64,000 nucleotides of DNA. It comes from Rostratula benghalensis (Eukaryota; Chordata; Aves; Charadriiformes; Rostratulidae). Below, one piece after another: positions 54,057-64,000 of this stretch. The notes below the pieces were generated by a model. It did not search any database and was not told where the DNA came from. It worked only from the letters and a program-made list of their open reading frames with translations. The translations under genes were made by a program, and so were the position numbers. How positions within the stretch are numbered: position 1 is the stretch's first letter; the number at the start of each line of letters is the position of its first letter. The DNA is taken from positions 4,465,874 through 4,529,873 of the forward strand of contig VXAI01000021.1 of the NCBI GenBank assembly GCA_013399305.1, in the 5' to 3' direction.

Positions 54057-55179
54057 ATTTTTTTGTTGTTTGTTTGTTTTTCTTTTTTTTCTTAACATGT
54101 TCTCACACTGGTTTTCAGTATTCAGAAACATGTCCCTTCCATGACTTCCAATGCATTTTGCCATATAACTGTAGCCTTTTGCATCTAGAGGCGGTCAAGA
54201 TTCTGCAACAACATAAAAAGTCTTGATGCACTTGCCTGGGATTTGCTGAAAGAAGCTGCATTTAGTAATGTGTATACAAAGCTGTGTAATCAGGAGGTAA
54301 CACTTGAAAAAACACCTAATATATATAAAGCCAGTAACTGAGGAAGGGCAATTCCTGCACTCTCAGATATGATTTAATGAATCTTGCAGGGGCTTTGACA
54401 GAAATGTAATTTGCCAAACCCAGCACATTTTTCACTGCCAATTAATTAAACAGCCTTACTGAGAAGAAGTGTCCAGTAAATTAAAGAGCTGCAAGCCTAG
54501 AACTTTACATCTAAATGTACCACAAACTCAGCTATTGAAATAGGTTTCCCTGGCTATCAAAAAGCCTATGTGAAAGGCAGCTTTTGAAAATGCCATTCCC
54601 TACACTATTCCTTAAGGTTGACTTATATTTCTGTCTCATTGTAGCTCTTCATTCTCCTGTGACCTACACTATTACCTAGCAACAACAGTGAGGCATAATT
54701 CTCAGCTCCAGTTACCAATGACATCAAGTTCCAGTGTGCTCTGCACTGTATGACCAAAGTTGCCTGAGTTAGTCTTTGAAAGGTTATCCTCCTCTCTCAA
54801 AATTCAGAGCAACAGAAATCTCTTTATACATTCCTACCCACTGCTTGTAATTCCACAAGTGTGACTTCAAAGCTTGCCTGCAAACAGCCACAGATGAGCC
54901 AAAAAAATGTTCTCAGAGGCAAAGTGCCATCATGTAATCCAGAAGAGTTGACACTTCAGCCAAAGGGTTGTAAAAGGAACACATCACTTGAACTCTTTCC
55001 ATTTATATCATTTCACATGCTCTTGGCCCACAAGCCAGTGCTCTGTGGTTCTAAGCATACAGAAAGAAAGTTTCCAGTCTCTTCTCAGCCATAAAGCTTC
55101 ACAAGCACTACGTTGGGGAACAAACAGGAATGATATTAGACTTCACTAAACACTGTTGAGAATGTATTTGTCAGCTCTT

Positions 55180-55262
55180 CTCAGTGGTGCCCCATGACAG
55201 GACAAGGGGTAATGGGCACAAAATGGAACACAGGAAGTTCCATCTCAACATGAGAAAATCAG
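55180..55262 (+). mobile_element. CR1 LINE fragment, plus orientation
   Basis: TCAGTGGTGCCCCATGACAG, then GACAAGGGGTAATGGGCACA, AAATGGAACACAGGAAGTTC and CATCTCAACATGAGAAAATC follow the CR1 3' ORF2 end/3' UTR text almost word for word. In active copies this block encodes the end of the second ORF or follows it. Here it is about 80 bp and truncated on both sides. Confidence 0.9.
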
Positions 55263-55996
55263 AATAACATAACATTTTAAATTTTTATTAATTAAAACTA
55301 AATTTTGAAAACTGTGGTTTTCTTGAAAATATTTTTCTGAAAAAATAAGAACAACCAACAAAAACCTTAATCTTATAAAACCTTGGATTCAACTAATTTT
55401 AGAATAAAATACCTATATAATTTATATCATTGTACAGGCTGATCTAACCTCTTGTTCTGAAACTAACTGGATTCAGAACAATGGAAATAATCCATAAGAA
55501 TTTTTCATATATTAACCAAGACAAAATAGAAGAAATTTAAACACAAAGCTCTTCTCTGAAGACCGGGGGAGGCTACCAGTCTGAGGCAGACCTCTGCATT
55601 TCCTGAGATCTTTTCATTTCTGAAAGTCGTGTGAATAAGCCAGTACTTGCTATAATAAAAACCAACATTTCACTGCTTCTCAGCAAGCTGCACACTATGC
55701 GCTTCTAAAAGGAAGCCATCTTTGCTTCTCTTTGTCACAATTTTTAGGACATAATTACTAACATTTTGCTTCCCTTGGTATTTTGTATTTGGAATATTCA
55801 GATATGAAGACAGCTATATAATTCATTCAGATCAGGTGAATTTGTGATCTCTTGTATGGTACAAGTTATTTCCACCACATACCAAGCATTCAAGATTGTG
55901 GGGCCTTCACTTGCTGCGACAATGAAACCCATGGGCCATCACCTAACTTTTGTGTTCATACGACAGAAGTGGTGACACTATCTCTCTTACTGGATC

Positions 55997-56024
55997 ATCA
56001 AAGCCCTCTTAATCAAAGCCCTCT
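55997..56024. repeat. 15-bp tandem duplication
   Basis: ATCAAAGCCCTCT is present at 55997-56009 and again at 56012-56024, period 15. It is closely followed by a TTAATTAATAA-type AT repeat at about 56069-56120. Confidence 0.85.
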
Positions 56025-56068
56025 CCTTAATTCTCTCTTTTGCCTCACCCTACAGCTACTTCTTTGAA

Positions 56069-56120
56069 TCTTAATAATTAATTATTAATCTTAATGATTA
56101 ATTAATAATAATTAATAAGC
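56069..56120. repeat. AT-rich TTAATTAATAA simple repeat
   Basis: About 50 bp made of TTAATAATTAATTATTAATC-type units, almost pure A/T with one C and one G interruption. Low complexity. Confidence 0.85.
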
Positions 56121-59100
56121 AGCTGAGATTTAAGGCAACACATATACTCATCTGAAACAAAGTCCCTGGCTTTGACTGAGGTTAATGTTTGAAACAGAAA
56201 GTTTAAGGTGTTAGAGCTGAAAGAAGTAATCGACTCACGTTTACCTAAAAGCTACAGTTAAATTGTAGCTGCAGGTTCTGTAATAAACATTTTACTTAAT
56301 TCCCAACAAAAGCTTGATTCTCATGTATGTCATTGACAGACTACATCCCCATCATGCAGAAATTATTATTGTGTATAAGATCATGGTTGTTCTTAAAAAT
56401 CAGACTTGGTTCATGGTGAACAATAGATTTTAGGTCACCCATGTTTAAGAAGTTTTCATTAAATTCATAATTTCCCAACCACAAAAATTGTACACTTTGT
56501 ACTTGCTTCCCCCGTCTTCATATTCTTTTTCTGGAGGTAAGTAATTTAATATAATATGTTTTAAATAAAGGATTCAAAGCAATTTATAATCCATACCTAG
56601 GCAATTTTGCTTAAAGTATAGTGATAAAAGCTGTGTCATTTGTTAAAAAGGAGGTTTTCTTAATGAAAGTAAGAACTGTTGTCACCAGTAATTTAAATAG
56701 TGTAAGTAAACACACACTACACAGTGTTAATATTTAGGCAGCTGCTTGAATGACTATTTGTATAAATCATTACGTTATTGTGGCAGCTGAGCCTTGATCT
56801 GGGTCCCAGCTGAGTTGCAGCTTTTTAATGTAATAATGTTTCACATGCACAGTAAAAAATGCAGTACACTGCACTATCTGTTTGCTATTTATTTCTGAAC
56901 CAGCTCTGCAGTTCTTTTATTGCAGCAGGAAGTTTGCCCCTGTTAAAGTCACACCACTGAGTTCTGGTATAGGGTAAAAATTGGAAAGCTGTGCCTTCTA
57001 GCACCAGACAACAACAAGTAATTGTATGGACCAACCTGAAGCAGAGAAATTGCTACAGTCTTTAGCCTTTAATGAGGCTGCATATCAGTACATGCACTTT
57101 ATTCAGAGCTCTGCAAAACAAGGACCTAATGCAGCCTCAGGAAGAAAAAAGGTCTGAAGAACTGCTTTAGGCCAACAATGTGCTAAAGATGTATGATTGT
57201 ATTAAAATACAGACCCTTTTTCCAGACAAGGTTGCTTCACGTTGAAGGAAATACCTCTTTGATTTTGCCTCTTGACAACGAAAGTGGTATTTGAAGTACC
57301 TAATTCTGAGTGTAATTTGCAGGATGTACATTATCAGACAATTAAGATCACGTTTATCTATTTATTTATTTTTACCTTAAGTTTCAAGAAATGAACATGC
57401 TAATCCATCCCAACTCTGTGCCTTCATCAGTCCTTCCTACATGGAAACACTTGAGGTGAATTAAGTTTTCAAAGCACACTCATGCTGGCTCAGATATTCT
57501 TTCCTCTAGAACCTTCACCAAATGTCTATGTTGAGAACCAATCTCCCACTACATCATTGTATTTCTGTCCCAAGCCTCAGAGCTAGATGTACCACCAGGT
57601 CTGCATGTACACCACTAATACTGTTCTTCAGTTTCTGGTCACGCTCACCTTCCCCAACCTCCTTTCAGTTCCTCCGCATTTACAAATTTTAGCTATTTTC
57701 TGTATTTTTTTTTTATTATTTCTTTGCATAAACTCTGGAATGCTTAGACCAAGAATAATCATCCTTTCTAACGCAGTGAGCTTTCTCCTAAAAACTTACC
57801 CTGCTCAAGTGCCGCAAGACAGAGATGACAAAGCTCTCTTGAGTACAAAGACAGGCAGCTACAGGAAAATGTAAAGGAGGAAAATACTCATCGCTTTTCC
57901 AGGGTCTCTACCTTTCTCTCTGACGTGGGACTTGTTGGGCAGCTGAGACCAAACGAATGATCTTAAACCTGCTGGTGTCACAGTAGATGAAGTTAAAGTG
58001 TACCAAGCAGCCAGATATCCACAAGCAGCTCGAAGCACCAAAACTGCCACTCGTAGAACACAGGTTACATAGAACAACATTTACTTACATGCAGTCCTCA
58101 GTCACAAAATGAGGCTATTTCTTTACTATCTACTTTAATTGTCTGACTAACGTGTTACTGTTGAGTTCCTAGAGCTCTGTAGTTCAACGTACAAAGTAAC
58201 AGCACCAAAAGCCAGTTTAAAATTTTCGAGTGAAATAATAACTATTCTAAACTGGCATTTAAACTAACCAATTTTGCATTACTGTACATGCAGCCAACTA
58301 GACTCACCTGAAAAAGTAAAAGCTAGTCATTGCAACAACTACTTTGTCATTGTAATTATAGCAAAGATCATCTTGTTTATCAAGATGATGAAAAGGTAAT
58401 AATGGCTTTTTAAAGTGTGCTGGTAAGAAAGTAGTGCATATATATGTTTACAGATATGTGAGTGGGAAGAAAATTAATTATTTTTTTTAAAAACTGAGGA
58501 AAATATATTTGTTTAAAATGGTAATTTTCTCTGTCTTCAGAAATAAGCACTCAATTATTACTTCCCTTCATTAGTAAATGAGGACAGTATTTTCAAATTG
58601 TGATCCAAGAAACTCAAGACAAATAGTTTAAACCCAATATAGCATTATTCACATCAAATTTTCATGAACTGTAAAGAAAGCCTTATATGCAATTATCTTA
58701 AACCCTAAGTGTTAAAATACTCTCTACTTGGATTGCTTCCTGTGAACTACAGACTTCCTTGTTTGCTTTCTAAATAACTATGTGCATTAACACAGATGTT
58801 CTTCTTGCCTTCATACTGAATTGGTAAGATCAAAAAGCATTGGATAAATAAACAATATTCTTAATGTCTTTAGTAATTAAGCACTGCAATTACTGCAGGA
58901 AGTATACCATCCCCTTTTAGTTCACCTCCCAGACAAATGTTCCATTAGAAATGATAGCTCTTGCTGCTTTCAAGTGACCTTTTAAACACTTCAATGGTTG
59001 TGAAATCTAATTGAAAAATAGAGGGGGTGGGGTTTGTTTGCGTTTTGTAGATTTTATTAATTATTTTTTTATTATTTTTTTTTTTAATCTTGAATTATGT

Positions 59101-59164
59101 AATCTGAAATGTTTGAAGTCCAAGCATTATTTGCCTGAATGAAGTTTCTGTCATTAAAAGTCAA

Positions 59165-59370
59165 GTCCAAATTGCACTGGTGCTTTAATGCACTAGGTGG
59201 CATAATGATATTTACATTGAAGCAAATTAAATGCTTTACCACCACCTAGGTATTTAGTTGGATAATAGAAGCTGCCCTCCGTGCCAGATTAGAAAACCTG
59301 CAGTAATTTCTGTAATGACAGGAATGCTAATATTGTTAATCCTCTCTTTTGTCCTCTGCAAGAGCACTTA
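59165..59370. promoter_or_regulatory. Candidate conserved intronic enhancer block
   Basis: This is a complex, low-repeat sequence with several homeodomain-type TAAT cores. It has a perfect 8-bp inverted repeat, CTAGGTGG at 59193-59200 and CCACCTAG at 59242-59249. The arms contain CACCT, the core bound by ZEB and Snail family zinc fingers. Its sequence character resembles vertebrate conserved non-coding elements, but conservation cannot be shown from one sequence. Confidence 0.25.
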
Positions 59371-60379
59371 ATTATAAGAAAAAAAATCATTCTTTTTTAA
59401 AGAAGACAATATAAAAAAACTCTATGGAGTACTGTTCACATCAAAATGCTGACCCACGCACTTTTCACTGATTCTCTATGGTCAGAGTATCTATTGTTTC
59501 TAAACAGGCGTACAAGAAGGGTGAAAAGAGTGTGCAAAGCATAGTGAAACTTTTTTGTTTACCATCCTTCCTCAGGTCTATAAACTAGGAAACCTGGCCT
59601 GTCACTGGCTGAAACATTATTTACAGAAGACACAGTATTGTACTGTGTTGATTAACCTCCATTAGCACTTGGAGGGACATTGATCTCGTTACAGAGAAAT
59701 GGGTTTTTTTATTTTTTTTTTTAATATGTAACTTCCCATTCTCCCCCACTAGAAACCCAGGCATGTACTGGACCCACATAATATTTGGATTCTTAGCAAC
59801 ACAATTTTAGGTGAAGAAGTTGACTATCTGATAACCAAATAGTGCTGTAGTAAACCTGCCTGTTCAGTCACATTAGTCCAATTAATGTCCAGCTCCTCAT
59901 GTTGTAGGCATAAGTTTTCCTAAAATGTGATTTAAGAATTAAAGGTGCAGCTGAAAAACAAACTACTGAAAGCAGTGGTAGGGATTCTTGTTAAAAATCC
60001 TTTAAACCCTACTCTAACCCTGACTGTGACAAAATCTATCTTGAGCAATTTTACTTTTTTAGTACTTCTGATTAGTCAGCTTTGACATGGGCCACATTAA
60101 ATGCATGTTGACGCTGCCAGGAATTGGACCAGGTGAGTTAAATCAATCTTTTCCTTTTCTAACTCTATTAATTCCGCTGTTATAGTGGACATAATGAAAG
60201 ATCCTTTTAGACTGATTCTGGTGTCAGTCTGAAGCAACATTATGTCAAAAAAAAATTAAGTCATCTTCATTTACTGTAAGCTTAGAAACTTGCTTTTTGC
60301 TGCAGATGTTCTGTCATGGTTTGCTTGAATTCTGGGCAGTAAATTACAAGATACGTCAATGTAAAGTGGCAGTGAAATC

Positions 60380-60700
60380 ATTTATCATTAACTTGAAGAG
60401 GCCATTATTCAGCTGTGGAAGATGACCGTTTTATGAAATACAAAGAATGAGATCATGATTTAGTGACCCGAAGCGTTCATTTTCCAAAACACAGCAGTAT
60501 GCAGTGAGAGTGAGAAGGGAAAGGCGCCTAAGCAGTTGATATAATTTCATCTGGATAATGTTTTGATATTTGTCATCTCGGTTAAAATTGGCTTTTATGA
60601 GACTTGTGGATTAGCAGACACACTTTTCTATTGGCTAGCTGCTATATCTGTCCTGGTTCTTTCCGTGCAATTACAACTCTTACAAGTTACTGCAGTACCA
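60380..60700. promoter_or_regulatory. Candidate conserved intronic enhancer block
   Basis: About 300 bp of non-repetitive sequence with balanced composition, unlike the surrounding AT-rich intron. It includes GCCATTATTCAGCTGTGGAA, GATCATGATTTAGTGACCCG and a block around CATCTGGATAATGTTTTGAT. It lies about 0.4-0.7 kb transcript-downstream of the exon ending at 61090. The enhancer role is inferred from appearance only. Confidence 0.25.
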
Positions 60701-61089
60701 CAAATAGGTGCCCTACCTGAGCATCAGGAAAAGATTTAAAGAGGTATAAAGCTTTCTGTGTTTTAAGGGTCATTTGAAATATTGGAGATTCTAAACAAAC
60801 ACTTCACAGAGTCCAGATGTTATAATTTCCCTAGGTTTTTGACGTAGTTACTAACATGTTCACCTGTTTTATTAAAATTATCCCCACTTAGGAAGCTTGT
60901 TTGTGCAAGCAACTGAATAGGATAATGTTACTGCTGGAACTAATTTTGTAAAGACGGAAAACGTGTTCAGCACAGAAAAACCAAGCATAGTACAGAACAT
61001 AGCACCAAACATCACCAAGTTATCAATTCCTAGAAGAGATTAAAGTAGGACTTCTCTTTTTATGATGCAGCTGATAATGAAGTGCCTAC

Positions 61090-61215
61090 CTTTTCCAGCT
61101 GGTGCATCCCTTCCTCTACACAGCAAATGGATGCCAAAGTTCTCAGCGTCTGAGGATAAAGGCACCTGAAACAATCCTGGCGACAGATCTTAAAGAGAGC
61201 AGCTACACCTCCTTC
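61090..61215 (-). CDS. INSC: INSC coding exon (first visible, 126 nt)
   Basis: This is the most 5' INSC exon in the window. It encodes 42 residues, beginning EGGVAALFKICRQ and ending CCVEEGMHQLEK. It starts and ends in phase 0. The acceptor is a pyrimidine-rich tract ending TGTAG just above 61215, and the donor is GTAGGC just below 61090. The cysteine- and leucine-rich helical text fits the first armadillo-type repeats of the inscuteable C-terminal domain. INSC is an adaptor that links the PAR3/PAR6/aPKC polarity complex to LGN/GPSM2 and so orients the mitotic spindle in asymmetric division. Its reading frame joins directly to the exon at 32213, giving LEK-VDGIL, which argues against a missing coding exon in the long intron between them. 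The preceding exons are outside the window. Confidence 0.92.
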
Positions 61216-64000
61216 CTACAGGGGAAAAGGAAAAATCAGAAAAGGAGAACTGAATGTTTCCCTGGTATTTAACTGAGAGTGTGATGGGGGGCAAATACTT
61301 TTAGTAATTTATCCAAATTAGCTATCATCACAACACCAACAAAGAGGATGTTAAGCTCACACAGAGAACTCAAGTTGATTAATGCTTACACACAAAGTGC
61401 TGAAAAAGTAATATAGCCTCAGTGGGAGGTGTGCTTAAATGATTGACTTTTACCAATTACAAGCACAATTTAAATTAAATTTGACATTCATGTGAAAATT
61501 ACAAAGAATTATCAATAGGTGGCAATTGGAGTGACATTTAAGTAATAGTTCAACCATATGCTGCTGGTTTAAAACAGATTTTTTAGCATATATTTTCCAT
61601 TCCTCTATACATTTCTGAGCTTCATACAGTATTTACTTAATGCTGAAATTCAAGAGAGAAGGTCATGTGCTCGAAAAGCTACTGAAAATAACGTGGGAAC
61701 AGGTGTCAAGTTCTGTACAGATACAATCCATACCTTCATCCTCTAACACATAATATTTGTATTACTACACTTTCTTTTCTTTCAATATGGCAATAATGAC
61801 AAATATTTGTGTATATATACATCCTTACAGTAGCTACATTTAATCATTTCCAACATGGCTTGTAAACGTGTGTTAGCAAATTTGACATAATAAATGGAAA
61901 GATATAAATACAGACAATATATGCATTTCTTGTGGTGGGAGGGGTTTTTTTCTGTTGTTCTTCATTTCAAAATGTTATGCCATCAGGTACACTACAGATG
62001 CCTTATATTATTCAAAAGCAGACATGTAATGAAGAGGAAAACATTTAAAATATTAATGACAGATGAAAGATCTCAGACTAAAGTAGTCAGATTACAATAG
62101 TAAAATCAAAATAGTTGGAATCATGGACCAAATGTAATATACACTCTTCTTTTTAAGCCTGTTTCAGTAGTCTTTATATGAAAATATTTTTCAAATTTGC
62201 AGCAATAATCTTTATTCTCAACTATTTCTGTTATTTGAAAGCTCAATAGGTTGTACTGACATAAAATCTCTGGACACCAATTCAGACCACTCATTTTAAG
62301 AATTCTACATTTTTATACTAGTCCTGCCAGAATAGAGTAGGAAATAATAGAGCAAAGAAAGCTATTCAGTCTAACAAAAATAGATACCAATTTATAAGAA
62401 AATTAGAATTAGGCAAAAATAGCACCTCTATGTTTTCAAGATAGAGGTTTTTAATTAAGTCTTTATAAACATATATGTAATTTCTGTGAGATCAGTGAAA
62501 ATAGTAGGATTACTGTGGTTTGCTAAGAATAAAATTTGTTTCTGAAATTGTAAGAAGTGCACATGTATCTATCTGTACGAGTTATTTTATATCTAGTACT
62601 AGTAATGCTATATGTAACCTACTGCAAAAAGACATTTATGAGACTTTAAAATAAAAAGAGGAAGTACATTAATAAAGAAAAAAAATATATCAGACTTATT
62701 TTTCCTTCCACAACAGGATTTCGATATTTTACCCAATCAGTAATTAAATTACCTATGAAAAATATAGAAAAAAAGCTATTATGCTGTTTTCCCTCAAGCT
62801 AGGGGAACTGGGATATTTTTAAAAAAATATTTTCAGCTTGAAAGTCCCCACAGTTCAGTGAAATCAGAATCATCTCATTCTCTGCTTTAGTCATAGTAAA
62901 CAGAAGTTTGTGGACAACACTCCACTTGTAAAGCTCAAGTGATGTTGACACATTTCCTTTGAGCTTTCTGTATGACGGACTGGTGCCCTGCTTTCGCTTC
63001 TGATGGAAAAGAAGTGATTTATCACTGCATTTATCAGGAAGAGATCTAAAATGTTTATTTTGTGCCCTGTGTGCCATTACCAAGCTGTACAACATTGATC
63101 ACAAATAATGAACCCGGAGAGTTGCAAGTGAAATATGGAATAGGCAGGGAGCTACTAAGCCTGATTTTCAGAAACCCTCCCCTCACTGGGATCTCAACAT
63201 TCCTCAGGATTTACTCTCTTTTTCAAGATTTGTCCCCTGTATCTTCTGCAATGATGACAAAACTATTCCAGCTGACAGATAAATTTGTCAAATGGTAAAC
63301 CAGTAACATTCAGACAAAGAAACATCACACACTGAGCTTTGCTTGCTTTGGAGATTAATTTGCACCTTTTCAAAAGCTCCTGATATATCCAAGCACGCTT
63401 TTATTTGTTCTTCGCAGACTTTTTGACATTTCCAGTTTTTGACCAAATAACACATGAAACCCTGCTCTTGCTGTAATTCAAGTTTCACCTGGGACAGGCT
63501 ATAACTATGCTATGAAGCAGTATCTCAGAGAAGAACTTCCTTTACTGCTGGATGACCTACTTCTCCCCTATATTGTATTAACATGAATTCTATTTCATGG
63601 AGACATCCCTGAGATGCTTTGCAGAAAGGCTAACATTAGATTACAAAATCACCTGAAATAAAATCACAAAGAGTATGTGAAGGAGGTCATGAGTATAAGA
63701 AGCCCCACTGTGCACAGTAAGTTGAGTGAACAAAAAGAGGAGAAAAAAGGCATCCAACTCTAAGGTAATATTTTGCAGTATCAGCCTGAAATGACTCAAA
63801 ATTCAGTGAATTCTCATCAAGCCTTTCCTCATGATGGAGGGCAACATTTATAATTAGCTCCAAAGAAAAGATGATCTCCAAAGAAATCTTCAAAGTAAAT
63901 CTTTGCTAGATTTAGACATACAAAGAAGGTAAGGCCAGGATGTATTAGAAGCTTCTCAGAGCAAGTGATCTGTTGCACATTCATATGAAACTCAAATAGT
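61216..64000 (-). other. INSC: Upstream INSC intron (partial)
   Basis: The sequence above the acceptor of the 61090-61215 exon is intron up to the window edge. I found no exon encoding the residues expected just before EGGVAALF (in known INSC these end in an RIIAK-like sequence). A minus-strand open frame at 63288-63488 has an AG before GTGAAACTTG, but it does not fit the known protein. No transposon is recognisable here. Confidence 0.75.

Larger units (their letters stand above)
32214..61089 (-). other. INSC: INSC long intron (28.9 kb)
   Basis: This intron separates LEK from VDGIL, both in phase 0, so no coding exon is required within it. It contains the assembly gap, CR1 fragments (about 43603-43640, 47519-47575, 49735-49862 and 55180-55262), small tandem repeats, a G-rich tract near 54 kb, a pseudogene-like segment near 48 kb and several enhancer-like blocks. 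The region from about 34 to 41 kb holds only AT-rich unique-looking sequence as far as I can see. The true length depends on the gap. Confidence 0.8.
13533..61215 (-). other. INSC: INSC gene body, 3' seven coding exons
   Basis: This entry groups the seven exons into one transcript. Exon sizes from 5' to 3' are 126, 172, 179, 67, 156, 77 and 129 nt, in total 906 nt or 301 residues plus stop. Intron sizes are 28876, 2027, 10554, 2807, 646 and 1867 bp. All six internal junctions keep frame, and all have GT donors and AG acceptors. The known full-length mammalian protein is roughly 530-580 residues, so about half is present here. The visible half is the armadillo-repeat region plus the PDZ ligand. 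The N-terminal LGN-binding part and the promoter are outside the window. The locus looks intact and functional. Confidence 0.92.

Noticed and set aside
57859..58080. Minus-strand 73-residue frame with a hydrophobic start
   Set aside because: It lies between exons that already join in frame (LEK-VDGIL), shows no INSC similarity and has no clear splice sites.
63343..63476. Minus-strand exon-like stretch with an AG before GTGAAACTTG and GAAAAG-GTGCAA at its end
   Set aside because: The encoded text does not match what precedes EGGVAALF in INSC, the donor is weak, and the pyrimidine tract is poor. It is more likely a chance frame, though an unknown alternative exon is not excluded.
1..64000. Search by eye for tRNA, rRNA, snRNA, CRISPR arrays and retroviral LTR pairs
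   Set aside because: No conserved A/B-box pair with a cloverleaf, no regularly spaced repeat array and no matched LTRs with pol motifs were seen. Short or diverged examples could be missed without computation.

Overview
The window is vertebrate nuclear DNA, almost certainly avian. It is AT-rich and gene-sparse, with short exons separated by long introns. Its recognisable interspersed repeats are all CR1 LINE fragments, including the bird-type 3' end with the ATTCTATG-like terminal repeat. No bacterial genes, operons, CRISPR arrays or rRNA/tRNA genes are visible, and almost every open reading frame is chance.

One gene can be supported: the 3' half of INSC (inscuteable spindle orientation adaptor), on the minus strand. 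Seven consecutive coding exons, all with canonical AG/GT borders and matching phases, lie at 61215-61090, 32213-32042, 30014-29836, 19281-19215, 16407-16252, 15605-15529 and 13661-13533 (stop included). Spliced, they give 906 nt, or 301 residues plus the stop. This is the C-terminal armadillo-repeat region and the terminal EESFV sequence, a PDZ ligand. The 5' exons, including those for the LGN-binding N-terminus, lie beyond position 64000. Identification rests on recognising the protein sequence, not on a database search.

Layout: 1-12.5 kb is downstream intergenic DNA with two CR1 fragments. About 12.5-13.5 kb is the probable 3' UTR. 13.5-32.2 kb holds six exons. 32.2-61.1 kb is one intron of 28,876 bp containing a 100-bp assembly gap (41565-41664), CR1 pieces, small tandem repeats, a G-rich tract and a coding-like decayed segment near 48 kb that I could not identify. 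61.1-64 kb is the last visible exon plus part of the intron upstream of it.

I found no undescribed biological system. The most useful leads are the unidentified pseudogene-like segment at 47.9-48.2 kb, several enhancer-like intronic blocks (54.2, 56.8, 59.2 and 60.4 kb) and the three 23-26 nt A-runs, one of which borders the assembly gap.
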